The notes: a model not told the origin generated them from the letters alone. Shown: positions 39,484 to 48,454, counted from the first letter of the stretch. The stretch: 64,000 nucleotides of DNA from Deltaproteobacteria bacterium (GCA_021779095.1 JAJYBI010000002.1:124001-188000), one strand, 5' to 3'. A program made the numbers and translations.

Positions 39484-40692
39484 ATGCGGAATGTTATCAG
39501 AGGGGCGTTACTATGTCTGGCTTTTGCGGGGCTTCTGAGCGGATGCGGTGACGGAGGAGGCAAAAGCGGGGGAGTACAGACCCTGAACTTCAGCAATTTC
39601 ACCAGTGCAGCCCAGGTGATTGGGCAACCGGACTTCACGTCGAATGCTCCGAACCAGGGTGGTGCGGCGGGTGCGAATACTCTGTTCCACCCCTTTGGCA
39701 ATCCTCTTGTTGTCAATGGCAGGCTCTATTTGCCAGACAATGAGAACAATCGAATTCTTGGCTTCAATTCCGTATCAACCACCAACAACGTTAGTGCTGA
39801 TTTCGTGTTGGGGCAATCGGACTTCACCTCTACCGCATCGGGGACTGCGGCAGATGCGCTGTCCCTGCCATCTTCGGTTAAGTATTATAACGGGAAGATG
39901 ATCGTATGTGACTTTTTGAACAACAGAATTCTCATCTGGAACACCATTCCGACGACATCGGGCGTACCGGCAGACGTCGTTGTCGGACAAACCGATTTTA
40001 GTACAAACTCTCCGGCAACGACACAGGCAGGGTTGTCTTCCCCCATAGAACTTGAAGTAGCCGACGGTAAATTGATCGTCGCCGACCGAGACAACAACAG
40101 AGTCCTCATTTGGAATACGATCCCAACGGCGAACGGTACGCCAGCCGATCTGGTACTGGGGCAGAACGATTTCACCAGCGGCAGCACAAACGGCGGCAAC
40201 GCCAACCCATCGGCCAGTACACTTGCCGGGCCCTACGGTGTCTGGAGCGACGGGACACGCCTGATAGTATGCGACTTTGGCAACCACCGTGTGCTCATCT
40301 GGAAGAGCTTCCCGACTACAAACGGTGCACCTGCCGACATCGTGCTGGGACAGAGCGATTTCTCCCACATCGAACCCAACGCCGGCAATGCTATCCCCAC
40401 CGCGGCCACCCTTTCCAGACCCGCTCACATCACCTCCAACGGCGTTCAACTGTTCTTATCCGATACGTTCAACAATCGAGTGCTTATCTGGAACAGTTTT
40501 CCTACGGCGAATTTCCAAGCCGCTGATCGGGTTCTGGGGCAGAGTGTCTTCACCCAGAATGCAAGTAATGCAGGAAATTCCTCCCCGTCAGCCAAAACTC
40601 TGAGCTTTCCGTCGGGCCTGTATATCTACGGCAAGAAACTGTTCGTTTCCGACTACTCAAATAACCGCTGTCTGATTTTCCAGGCACAGTAA
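39484..40692 (+). CDS. NHL-repeat lipoprotein
   Basis: 402 residues. Lipobox AGLLSGCGD. The rest is about six NHL-type blades of roughly 55 residues with a recurrent phrase such as LPDNENNRILGFNS, VCDFLNNRILIWNTIP, VADRDNNRVLIWNTIP, and linking strands A(D)xVLGQSDF. They should close into a beta-propeller displayed on the outer surface or in the periplasm, probably a binding scaffold. Codon use and GC content are visibly lower than in flanking genes, suggesting acquisition. GGGGAGGA lies before ATG 39484. It is flanked by recQ 3' sequences. Confidence 0.88.
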   Translation: MRNVIRGALLCLAFAGLLSGCGDGGGKSGGVQTLNFSNFTSAAQVIGQPDFTSNAPNQGGAAGANTLFHPFGNPLVVNGRLYLPDNENNRILGFNSVSTTNNVSADFVLGQSDFTSTASGTAADALSLPSSVKYYNGKMIVCDFLNNRILIWNTIPTTSGVPADVVVGQTDFSTNSPATTQAGLSSPIELEVADGKLIVADRDNNRVLIWNTIPTANGTPADLVLGQNDFTSGSTNGGNANPSASTLAGPYGVWSDGTRLIVCDFGNHRVLIWKSFPTTNGAPADIVLGQSDFSHIEPNAGNAIPTAATLSRPAHITSNGVQLFLSDTFNNRVLIWNSFPTANFQAADRVLGQSVFTQNASNAGNSSPSAKTLSFPSGLYIYGKKLFVSDYSNNRCLIFQAQ

Positions 40693-40708
40693 ATCGGATT
40701 ATCTACAT

Positions 40709-40744
40709 GCAAAAGGGGCCGGCAGCTATACCGGTCCCTTTTGC
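40709..40744. terminator. bidirectional terminator between NHL gene and recQ
   Basis: GCAAAAGGGGCCGG (40709-40722) and CCGGTCCCTTTTGC (40731-40744) pair over 14 positions with one mismatch. The A/T runs at the base of the stem serve both convergent genes. Confidence 0.8.
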
Positions 40745-40775
40745 GTCAAGCATATCTGTAACCGGAAACGTTCCC

Positions 40776-42587
40776 TCACCCCCCGCCGTACCCCCGGATC
40801 GTCTCCACGAACAGGCTCCCGTAGCGCCCGAGCTTGTGCGCCCCCACGCCGCTGATCTGGGCCATGGCGTCCAGGCTCAGAGGCCGGGCGGCGGCCATGG
40901 CCGTAAGCGTCGCGTCGCTGAAGATGACGAACGGCGGCACCCCCTGCTCGTCCGCGACTCTTTTCCGCACGACCCGCAGCGCCTGGAAGAGCCCTTCGTC
41001 GTACGGCTCGTCCCCGGTAAACCGCCGCTTCGCCGGCTTCCCTCCCGCCGTCTTCACCCGCGGCCGCGCCAGGGTGAGCCGCTCCTCCCCCTTCAGGAGC
41101 GGAAACGCCTTCTGGGTCAGCTTCAGGACCGCGTAGTTCCCCATCTCCTGGGAGAGATACCCCCGGTGCACCAGCTGGCGGATCAGGCTTCCCCATTCGT
41201 CCTTCGAGATGTCGGCGCCGATCCCGTAGGTGGAGAGCCGGTCGTGACCGAGCGACTGCAGCCGCTGGCCGTGGGCGCCGCGCAGGACCTCGATCACGTG
41301 CCCCATGCCGAACCGCTGCCCCACCCGGTAGACGCAGGAGAGCGCCTTCTGCGCCTCCAGTGTGGCGTCGAACTGCTCCGGCGGGTTGAGGCAGACGTCG
41401 CAGTTGCCGCAGTCCTCCTCCAGGCTCTCGCCGAAATACCCCAGAAGCACCCGCCGCCGGCAGGTGACCGCCTCGCCGAACCCCACCATCGCCTGCAGCT
41501 TGTGCAGCTCGATCCGCACCTGGTCGGCGTTGTTCCCCGTCTCGATGAGGGAGCGGGCCACGGCGATGTCGCCGTAGCCGAAGAGAAGGAGCGCCTCCGC
41601 CGGGAGCCCGTCGCGGCCGGAGCGCCCCGTCTCCTGGTAGTAGCTCTCGATGTTGCGCGGCAGGTCGTAGTGCACCACGAACCGGACGTTCGACTTGTCG
41701 ATCCCCATGCCGAACGCCACCGTCGCCACCACGATCCGGATCTCGTCTTTGAGGAACGCATCCTGCACCCGTTCGCGTTCTTTGTCCGGCAGCCCCGCGT
41801 GGTAGGCCCCGGCCAGAATCCCCGCCTCCATGAGCCGCCCCGCCACCTCCTCCACCCGCTTGCGGGAGAGGGCGTACACGATCCCCGCCTCGCCGTCCCG
41901 CTCCTTCAGGAAGGAGAGGAGCTGGGAGAGCGGCTTCGACTTCTCCACCACCGTGTAGCGGATGTTGGGCCGGTCGAACCCGGCGACGATGCAGGGGGCG
42001 TTCGAAAGCCCCAGCCGCGCCACGATGTCGGCGCGGGTCTGGGGATCGGCGGTGGCGGTGAGCGCCACCAGCGGCACCTGCGGAAAGAGCCTGCGCAACC
42101 GCCCGAGCTGCACGTACTCGGGGCGGAAGTCGTGGCCCCACTGGGAGACGCAGTGGGCCTCGTCGATGGCGAAGAGGGCGATCCGTACTTCCTTCAGCCG
42201 CTCCAGGAACGCATCGGACATGAGCCGCTCCGGCGCCACGTACAGGAGGTCCAGCTCGCCGGCGTGGAAACGGGCCAGCACCCGCCGCGCCTCCGCCTCG
42301 GACAGGGACGAGTTGTAGCAGGCGGCGGCCACGCCGTTGGCGGTGAGGGCGTCCACCTGGTCCTTCATGAGGGAGATGAGCGGGGAGACCACGAGCGCCG
42401 TGCCGGGACGGTGCAGGGCGGGGACCTGGTAGCAGAGCGACTTGCCGCCGCCGGTCGGCATGAGGACGAAGGCGTCCTCCCCCCGCACGAGCCCGGCGAT
42501 GATCTCCTCCTGGTGGGGGCGGAAGGCGGGGTAGCCGAAGACACTCTTGAGCGTTTTGAGCAGGGCGTCGTGCGGTACTTCGGGCAT
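40776..42587 (-). CDS. recQ: ATP-dependent DNA helicase RecQ
   Basis: 603 residues, standard bacterial RecQ length. Motif 0 GYPAFRPHQEEII; Walker A LMPTGGGKSLCYQVPAL; DEAH in IDEAHCVSQWGHDFRPEY; motif VI QETGRSGRDGLPAE. The zinc-binding Cys are in CRRRVLLGYFGE, CGNCDVC. RQC winged helix follows, then an HRDC domain with PPFVIFSDATLTAMA and ISGVGAHKLGRYG. It unwinds recombination intermediates 3'-5'. ATG 42587 has GGAGA upstream; the longer frame is not coding. Its 3' end is duplicated at 39216-39278. Confidence 0.97.
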   Translation of the reverse strand: MPEVPHDALLKTLKSVFGYPAFRPHQEEIIAGLVRGEDAFVLMPTGGGKSLCYQVPALHRPGTALVVSPLISLMKDQVDALTANGVAAACYNSSLSEAEARRVLARFHAGELDLLYVAPERLMSDAFLERLKEVRIALFAIDEAHCVSQWGHDFRPEYVQLGRLRRLFPQVPLVALTATADPQTRADIVARLGLSNAPCIVAGFDRPNIRYTVVEKSKPLSQLLSFLKERDGEAGIVYALSRKRVEEVAGRLMEAGILAGAYHAGLPDKERERVQDAFLKDEIRIVVATVAFGMGIDKSNVRFVVHYDLPRNIESYYQETGRSGRDGLPAEALLLFGYGDIAVARSLIETGNNADQVRIELHKLQAMVGFGEAVTCRRRVLLGYFGESLEEDCGNCDVCLNPPEQFDATLEAQKALSCVYRVGQRFGMGHVIEVLRGAHGQRLQSLGHDRLSTYGIGADISKDEWGSLIRQLVHRGYLSQEMGNYAVLKLTQKAFPLLKGEERLTLARPRVKTAGGKPAKRRFTGDEPYDEGLFQALRVVRKRVADEQGVPPFVIFSDATLTAMAAARPLSLDAMAQISGVGAHKLGRYGSLFVETIRGYGGG

Positions 42588-42818
42588 GGGGAATTCTCCG
42601 TACAGGGATAGTGCCGTCATCATGGCAGAGGGGCGGGGAGGCGTCAAGTTTGAAGGGGATGCGGCGCAACCGCCGTGCCCTGCCTGGGCAGGAATTTTCG
42701 AAAACGTAAAATAGTTCTCATGCAATGGGACCGGAAACCGATACCTGCAATAGCACCCATCACCGCACCGTCCGGGCTGCAGCCGAAACAAATAACGCAC
42801 AGCCGAGAAAGGCCGATC

Positions 42819-43718
42819 ATGGAAATCGCCGCAGCCGTCAACCCGGAAAAGGGCAAACCCGTCGTGGCCAGCGCGCTGAAACCGTTCAACGCCTCCACCT
42901 CGCTCGTGCTCACCCTGCTGTTCCTGGTCCTGTGGCGGTTCTTTTACACCCGGCACTTTTTCGGGATCAGGCCGGTCTGGCTGTTCATCGAGGACACCAC
43001 CCTGGCGGCCGGCATCCTGGGAACCCTGTTCATGGCGCTCAGCATGGGGATCTCGCTCAAGCGGCGGGAGCTGATCAGGGTTGGTTCCGTACGGTTCTGG
43101 ATGCGGACCCACCTCACCCTCGGCCTCGTCGGGCCGGCGCTGATCGAGCTCCACGGCTACGGCAAGAACTACGGCATCGCGGGCTGGGCCGATCTGCTGA
43201 TGTGGACGGTGGCGCTGTCCGGCTTCGTCGGGATGAACCTGCGCGGTTACCTGACCGAGGAGCTCAAATTCCGCCGCGGGAAGCTGGACGCGTTCAAGCT
43301 GCAGATCGATGGGCAGCGCGACGAACTGGAGGGGAAACGGACGGCGCTGGCCGGGCTGCACGCGGAGATCGCCGGCCTGGGATCGCATACCGGCGTGGCC
43401 GCCCATGAACTCCAGCTCGGCAAGGGGCAGCTGGCCCGCGACCCGAAGGCGATCGTGCGCTGCACGGGCGATTACCTCCGGTACCTGTGGCAGACCCACC
43501 TCCTGCGCCGCAGGTGGCGCCGGACGCTGCGTGCGGAACGGACCCTGGCGCGGATGGTCGCCCGCCACACGAACATGACGCTGGACCTGGAGATCCGTTC
43601 CCGCACCACCGGGTTCGTCAACGAGCTGTTCACCCTCTGGCGGCTGATCCACATCCCGCTGACGACCAGCTTCGTCATCGCGCTGCTCGTCCACCTGTTC
43701 ACCGTCTGGAGGTACTGA
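42819..43718 (+). CDS. membrane haem-b-like subunit paired with a heptahaem cytochrome
   Basis: 299 residues. Five hydrophobic helices: about 28-45, 50-75, 92-112, 118-140 and 270-297, the last two separated by a 120-residue cytosolic coiled-coil loop (QIDGQRDELEGKRTALAGLH). Histidines sit in the helices at RTHLTLG, ELHGYG, RLIHIPL and LLVHLFTVW, a spacing fit for one or two b haems as in quinone-reacting cytochromes. The stop codon shares a base with the ATG of the following multihaem cytochrome (TGATG). A quinol-to-cytochrome electron-transfer module is likely. I do not recognise a named family. Confidence 0.7.
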   Translation: MEIAAAVNPEKGKPVVASALKPFNASTSLVLTLLFLVLWRFFYTRHFFGIRPVWLFIEDTTLAAGILGTLFMALSMGISLKRRELIRVGSVRFWMRTHLTLGLVGPALIELHGYGKNYGIAGWADLLMWTVALSGFVGMNLRGYLTEELKFRRGKLDAFKLQIDGQRDELEGKRTALAGLHAEIAGLGSHTGVAAHELQLGKGQLARDPKAIVRCTGDYLRYLWQTHLLRRRWRRTLRAERTLARMVARHTNMTLDLEIRSRTTGFVNELFTLWRLIHIPLTTSFVIALLVHLFTVWRY

Positions 43719-44344
43719 TGAACGCTCCCCGGAAACCGGCATCCCCCCTCCCCGCCTGGGTCTACCGATACGGGCTGGTGCTCGGCATCGCGTGCGCCTC
43801 GCTGGCGTTCACGCGGGCGACCCCGCTCATGACGGGAGAGCTCTGCACCGCCCACGCCGGCTTCGAGGCCGACTGCGGGAAGTGCCATCCCCACGGCGGC
43901 CAGAGCCAGGACGCACTCTGCCTGGAGTGCCACGGGGATATCCGCACCAGTTCCCCCGCGGTCATCCACAAGCGGATCAAGGAGCGGTGCGCCGCCTGCC
44001 ATGTCGAGCACCGTTCGCGGGCCTACCCCCTGGCGTTGAGCGACCCGCAAGCCTTCGACCACGACCTGACCGGCTTCGCGCTTGCGCGCTGGCACAAGGG
44101 GGTTGCCTGCAGCGGATGCCACCAGGCGGGGCAGGCCTATTACCGGGTAAAGAAAGAGTGTTACGATTGCCACCCCGGCTGGGGACCGGAGACATTCGAC
44201 CACGCGCGGGTGACCGGCATCCGGCTGTACAGCCACCTCACCCTCGGCTGCGCGGAGTGCCACCCGGGGAACCGCTACGCGGCGCCTCCCCGCTGCGGCT
44301 CATGCCATGCGGGGCGGGTCTACCGGCAGGGAGCTCAGCTGTAA
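43718..44344 (+). CDS. membrane-anchored heptahaem c-type cytochrome
   Basis: 208 residues with an N-terminal signal-anchor helix (YGLVLGIACASLAF). Seven CxxCH motifs: CGKCH, CLECH, CAACH, CSGCH, CYDCH, CAECH and CGSCH. Extra His residues (HPHGGQ, HKRIKE, HVEHRS, FDHDLT) can be distal ligands. Located on the periplasmic side, it should receive electrons from the upstream haem-b-like membrane protein, to which it is translationally coupled by TGATG. Members of this NrfB/NapC-neighbour class feed terminal reductases or extracellular electron transfer. Confidence 0.92.
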   Translation: MNAPRKPASPLPAWVYRYGLVLGIACASLAFTRATPLMTGELCTAHAGFEADCGKCHPHGGQSQDALCLECHGDIRTSSPAVIHKRIKERCAACHVEHRSRAYPLALSDPQAFDHDLTGFALARWHKGVACSGCHQAGQAYYRVKKECYDCHPGWGPETFDHARVTGIRLYSHLTLGCAECHPGNRYAAPPRCGSCHAGRVYRQGAQL

Positions 44345-44369
44345 TGCCGCGAGCGAAAAAGGATAGGAA

Positions 44370-45434
44370 ATGAGCGCACGAAACGTACCCTGTTTTTTCA
44401 CTGCCCTGGCGCTCGTTCTTTTGCTAGCGGGGTGCGGGAGCAGCGACCCGGCTCCCCGGGCTGCCGCCACCGACTACGCCGTCGCCGCGCACTGGCTGGC
44501 GTTGCCCGTCGCACCGGTTCCGGACAAGGAGGTCGACGTCTTCTACCTGTATCCGACCGCCTGGACCGACAGAAGCGCCGATCCCGAGAATCCCCACGTC
44601 TGCGCCATCGACGACCCGACCATGCTGGCCCAGGCGCCGGAGGCGTTCGCGCGGCAGGCCACCGCCTTTGCGACGGTAGGAAACGTATATGCGCCGTACT
44701 ACCGGCAGGACAACGGGTCGCCGGTGGACCGGCTCAACGTGATCGCCGGCATCCCGACGACGGATGCGGTCGCGGCCTTCGACTACTACATCAGGCACTA
44801 CAACCACGGGCGGCCGTTCATCCTGGTGGGTCATTCCCAGGGGGCGACCGTCCTCGGCAACCTTTTGTCCGGCTACCTGAAGGACAACCCGGACGTGTAC
44901 CGGCACATGGTCGCCGCATACCTCATCGGCCATCCCGTTACCGACACCTGGCTCGCCGGCAACCCGCACCTTAAGTTCGCCACGGGTCCCGACGACACGG
45001 GGGTGATCGTTTCGTACAACACCGAATCCCCCGGCGTCGCCCGCGGCACCAATCCGGTCCTGTACGGCATGGACGCCGTCCCGGGCACCCATATCCTCGC
45101 CATCAATCCGCTCAACTGGAGGACGGACGCAACTCCGGCCGCGAGGGACGAGAGCCTGGGGTCGCTCATGCCGGTCCGGCTCACCCCGACACCGGTCTGG
45201 GGCCAGGTGCCCCCCTATGCCGATGCCACGATCGATGTCGACAAGGGGGTGGTGATCTGCACGACGGTCACGCCGCAGGACACGCCGCTCATGAACGCCA
45301 TCTCCCGGGCACAGGGGTTTCCGGACGGGGTGTACCACACCTTCGATATCCCCTTTTATTACGACAACCTGCAGGCGAACGCGCAGAACAGGGTGAACCG
45401 GTTCCTGGCGGCCAATCCCGTCCCGTCACCATAA
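44370..45434 (+). CDS. DUF3089 alpha/beta-hydrolase lipoprotein (copy 1)
   Basis: 354 residues. Lipobox LLLAGCGS. The DUF3089 domain has DVFYLYPTAW, NVYAPYYRQ and FDYYIRHYNHGRPFILVGHS; GHSQG is the nucleophile elbow (Ser about residue 155). The catalytic Asp/His are expected near the C-terminal part: GVYHTFDIPFYYDN. Related to lysophospholipase-like enzymes in which substrates are unknown. AAGGA precedes ATG 44370. It is the first of three exported hydrolases in a row, and its paralogue is the third. Confidence 0.85.
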   Translation: MSARNVPCFFTALALVLLLAGCGSSDPAPRAAATDYAVAAHWLALPVAPVPDKEVDVFYLYPTAWTDRSADPENPHVCAIDDPTMLAQAPEAFARQATAFATVGNVYAPYYRQDNGSPVDRLNVIAGIPTTDAVAAFDYYIRHYNHGRPFILVGHSQGATVLGNLLSGYLKDNPDVYRHMVAAYLIGHPVTDTWLAGNPHLKFATGPDDTGVIVSYNTESPGVARGTNPVLYGMDAVPGTHILAINPLNWRTDATPAARDESLGSLMPVRLTPTPVWGQVPPYADATIDVDKGVVICTTVTPQDTPLMNAISRAQGFPDGVYHTFDIPFYYDNLQANAQNRVNRFLAANPVPSP

Positions 45435-45496
45435 CGCGGCCACCGCTGACACCGCCCGCAGGACGGGCACCACACGGATAATCACAGGAGAGAGAC

Positions 45497-47011
45497 ATGG
45501 CAGACGACGATGCAAAAAACGGGTTTCGCATGACGCGGCGGGAGTTCGTGCGATATTCCGCGGCAACGGCCGCCTGCCTGTACCTGGGGGCGCTGACCAC
45601 CGGCTGCGGCGGCGGGGCCGGCACCGGCAGTTCCCAGGTGGTCGTCTTCTCGGACGTCCATTTCAACCCCTTCTACGACCCGACCCTCTTTCCCGCGCTC
45701 GTCGCCGCGGATGCCGGCGACTGGGCGGGTGTCTTCGCAACGTCGAAGATAACGGCGCCTGCGGCGCGGGGGAGCGATACCAACTACCCCCTGCTCACGC
45801 TGGCGCTGGCGGGGGTCAGGCAGCGTCTGGGGGCGAGCCCGCTCGTCATCTTCACCGGCGACATCCTCGGCCACGGCATCCCGCAGCAGTTTTACCCCCG
45901 GTATTACGCGGGGCTGGGGATACCGGTCCCGGCGACGCCGGACGACACGGCCGTCGCCGCCATGAAGTCCTTCACCGACAAGGCGGTCGCCTTTTTCATG
46001 GACCAGGTGCGGGTGGCGGTCGGCAACGTTCCCGTCATGTTCGCCGTCGGCAATGCCGATTCGTACTCGGGATACGGGCCGAACATCCTGGACGGCCGCC
46101 TGCAGCCGGACAACAGCTTTCTCGTCAACACGGCGGACCTTTTCTACACGCAGTTCCTGAACGGCGCGGCGGACCGGGAGTCGTTCATGGAGACCTTCAC
46201 GGTCGGGGGATATTACAGCGCGGAACCTGCCGGCACCGACCTGATGGTGATCGGGCTCAACACCATCCTGATGTGCCAGGGGTTCTCCGCCGGCCCGGAT
46301 GCCAACGACGCCATGGTGGCCGACGAACTGGACTGGCTCGACGCACGGCTCGCCGCGGCCGCGGTCACCGGCAAGAAGGTGTGGCTCCTGATGCATGCGC
46401 CCCCCGGCGGGGTGCCGAGCTCGACCGCCGGTCTTCTTTCCAACGGGCAAATCCAGAGCGCCGTGATGATGTGGTATCCGGCGTATCAGGCGCGGTTTCT
46501 CAAGATTCTGTCGAACTATCCGGGGCTCGTATCGCTTGCCCTCGCCGGGCACACGCACATGGACGAATACCGTACCCTGCCGTCTGCCGGCGCCATCGAG
46601 GTAACCCCCTCCATCAGCCCGTGGTTCGGCAACGACCCCGCCTTCAAGGTCTTCACCATCTCCGGCGACAGATGGCAACCCGCCGATTTCAGCGCCCTGC
46701 ACTACGACCTCGACACCGGACCGGCACAGTTCACCGGCTATTACACCTTTTCGCAGGCCTATGCCGGCTCCGGCCCGCTGGATGCTGCCCTGACCCGGCT
46801 CACCCCGGCGCTTGCCGCCGATGCCGCACTGCAGGCGACGTACCGGGGAAATTATTATTCCGGCAACGCCTCCCCGGCCCCCGTCCTTTATCCCTACGGC
46901 AATACCTACACGCCGATTACTGACACGACCTGGCCGGTCTACTGGAGCTGCATCGGCAATCTGGAGGAAGCGGATATCGTCAAGGCGGCGAACGCCCTGG
47001 CGGCGGGATAA
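45497..47011 (+). CDS. Tat-exported metallophosphoesterase (acid-sphingomyelinase-like)
   Basis: 504 residues. Twin-arginine signal MTRREFVRYSAATAACLYLG ending LTTGCGG, so a Tat lipoprotein. Calcineurin-like metal ligands: VFSDVHFNPFY, IFTGDILGHG, VGNADSYSG, LLMHAPPGG and LAGHTHMDEY, in the order of acid sphingomyelinases. The family hydrolyses phosphodiester heads of lipids or nucleotides. Interestingly the usual GNHE/GNHD of the third motif is GNAD, which replaces the catalytic His. ACAGGAGAG lies before ATG 45497. It is sandwiched between two DUF3089 hydrolases, suggesting joint lipid-type turnover at the cell surface. Confidence 0.82.
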   Translation: MADDDAKNGFRMTRREFVRYSAATAACLYLGALTTGCGGGAGTGSSQVVVFSDVHFNPFYDPTLFPALVAADAGDWAGVFATSKITAPAARGSDTNYPLLTLALAGVRQRLGASPLVIFTGDILGHGIPQQFYPRYYAGLGIPVPATPDDTAVAAMKSFTDKAVAFFMDQVRVAVGNVPVMFAVGNADSYSGYGPNILDGRLQPDNSFLVNTADLFYTQFLNGAADRESFMETFTVGGYYSAEPAGTDLMVIGLNTILMCQGFSAGPDANDAMVADELDWLDARLAAAAVTGKKVWLLMHAPPGGVPSSTAGLLSNGQIQSAVMMWYPAYQARFLKILSNYPGLVSLALAGHTHMDEYRTLPSAGAIEVTPSISPWFGNDPAFKVFTISGDRWQPADFSALHYDLDTGPAQFTGYYTFSQAYAGSGPLDAALTRLTPALAADAALQATYRGNYYSGNASPAPVLYPYGNTYTPITDTTWPVYWSCIGNLEEADIVKAANALAAG

Positions 47012-47084
47012 AGGACAGCATGTGGGTTGGACCGCAGCGCTGAGAACGGTGGACGTCACTACACAGGATCGAAGGAGGGAGAGG

Positions 47085-48110
47085 ATGAAAGGTAAATACG
47101 GACTCCGCTTGTTAGTTGTGCTGCTCTTCGCGGCATGCATGCCGGGGTGCGGGGGTGGCGGCGACCCGGCCCCGCAGATCACGCCCACCGACTACGCGCA
47201 GCTCAGACACTGGCTGGCGCTCCCCTCGTCGCCCTCCAAGGGCGTGGACGTCTTCTACGTCTATCCGACCGCGTACAAAAAGGCCGCACCCACCGACCCC
47301 GACTTCTGCGCCATCGACAACCCGACCATGGTGCAGGGCGCCCAGAGAGCCTTCCAGGGGCAGGCCACCGCTTTCGCCCCCTACGCCAACATCTACGCCC
47401 CCTACTACCGCCAGGTGGACGCCACGTATCAGCTGGCCCTCCCGTTCGACCAGCAGGACGCCAACATCCGGAAACAGCCGGGCATCGACGTCACCGCGGC
47501 CTTCGAGTACTACCTGCAGCACTACAACAACGGCCGGCCGTTCATCCTTGTGGGACACTCGCAGGGCTCGGCCGTGCTCAAGTACCTCCTGTCGGACTAC
47601 ATGAAGGCGCATCCCGACGTGTACAAGAGGATGGTCGCGGCCTACGTGGTGGGCCAGTCGATCACGCCGCAGTACCTGGCGCAGAACCCGCACCTGAAGT
47701 TCGCCACCGGCAGCAGCGACACGGGGGTCATCGTCTCCTGGAACACCGAGGCGCCCACCACCGCCATTCCCAGCCCCATCACGGAACCCGGTGGGATCGC
47801 CATCAACCCGATCACCTGGACCCTGGACGAGACTCCGGCGGACGCTGCGCAGAATCTCGGCTCGATCCAGCTGGACACGTCGGGGTTCCCGGTGCTGGAT
47901 CAGTACGGGGAGGTCCTGCGGGTGACGGGGCTGGCCGATGCGCGCGTGGACCAGGCCAGGGGCGTGGTGGTCTGCAGCAGCGTCACTCCGGCCGACTACA
48001 ACCCCTACGGCATCTACCACGGGTTCGATTTCGCGTTCTACTTCTTCGACATCAGGCAGAACGCCGCAGACCGGATCGGTCAATACTTCATCGAGCACCC
48101 CGGGGGGTGA
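47085..48110 (+). CDS. DUF3089 alpha/beta-hydrolase lipoprotein (copy 2)
   Basis: 341 residues, clearly paralogous to 44370-45434: DVFYVYPTAY, NIYAPYYRQ, NNGRPFILVGHSQG, VAAYVVGQSITPQYLAQNPH, NPITWTLDETPA, GIYHGFDFAFYFFD. Lipobox ACMPGCGG. Ser nucleophile in GHSQG. GAAGGAGGGAGAGG before ATG 47085 is a very strong ribosome site. Duplicated copies around a phosphoesterase suggest an operon born by duplication; substrate specificity is unknown. Confidence 0.85.
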   Translation: MKGKYGLRLLVVLLFAACMPGCGGGGDPAPQITPTDYAQLRHWLALPSSPSKGVDVFYVYPTAYKKAAPTDPDFCAIDNPTMVQGAQRAFQGQATAFAPYANIYAPYYRQVDATYQLALPFDQQDANIRKQPGIDVTAAFEYYLQHYNNGRPFILVGHSQGSAVLKYLLSDYMKAHPDVYKRMVAAYVVGQSITPQYLAQNPHLKFATGSSDTGVIVSWNTEAPTTAIPSPITEPGGIAINPITWTLDETPADAAQNLGSIQLDTSGFPVLDQYGEVLRVTGLADARVDQARGVVVCSSVTPADYNPYGIYHGFDFAFYFFDIRQNAADRIGQYFIEHPGG

Positions 48111-48125
48111 CGGTTATTCTACTTG

Positions 48126-48311
48126 CTGATTAGCGTCAATCTCCCGCCAGGCGCTTGTAAGAGTCCCCTCTCCCCCTGGGAGAGGGCTAGGGTGAGGGAA
48201 AAGTTGAGTTAACTCTTTGAAAACTCCCTCATCCGGCCTCCGGCCACCTTCTCCTTTAGGCCCTGCGGGTCCAGAGGGAGAAGGGTTTAGCGGAAGATCA
48301 GCGCTAATCAG
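48126..48311. mobile_element. MITE-like non-coding element with 10-bp terminal inverted repeats
   Basis: CTGATTAGCG (48126-48135) and CGCTAATCAG (48302-48311) are perfect inverted termini; the match continues imperfectly for seven more bases. Inside, CCCTCTCCCCCTGGGAGAGG, TAGGGTGAGGG and CCCTCATCC-type strings form further imperfect palindromes around the central GAGTTAACTC. The strings resemble a widespread bacterial intergenic repeat. No ORF. A clear target-site duplication is not visible. Confidence 0.65.
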
Positions 48312-48378
48312 GTTCTGCTTTTACCTGCAGGATGACGGTCGCTGCGGGCGTTTCCGGCGCGCGGCAATATCATGAAAA

Positions 48379-48431
48379 AAAAGGGGCATGTCTCGACCCA
48401 CGGCAAATGCGGGTCGGGGCGTGCCCCTTTT
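48379..48431. terminator. bidirectional terminator before the TANGO2 gene
   Basis: AAAAGGGGCATGTCTCGACCC (48379-48399) pairs with GGGTCGGGGCGTGCCCCTTTT (48411-48431), about 20 bp with few mismatches, around an 11-base loop. A and T runs at the ends allow action on both strands, serving the minus-strand TANGO2 gene and + strand transcripts. Confidence 0.82.
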
Positions 48432-48454
48432 CCATGCGTCGAGGAGGGCGTCGT

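Noticed and set aside
40707..42611. 634-codon frame on the + strand opposite recQ
   Set aside because: Antisense to a complete RecQ and with low-information Pro/Arg/His composition; an artefact of few stop codons in GC-rich DNA.
43718..44344. Octahaem cytochrome
   Set aside because: Seven CxxCH motifs count; CTAHA near the N-terminus is not a haem site because it lacks the second Cys and the His.
48126..48311. CRISPR-like repeats in the C-rich intergenic block
   Set aside because: Only inverted, not regularly spaced direct repeats occur; no spacers or cas genes are present in the window.
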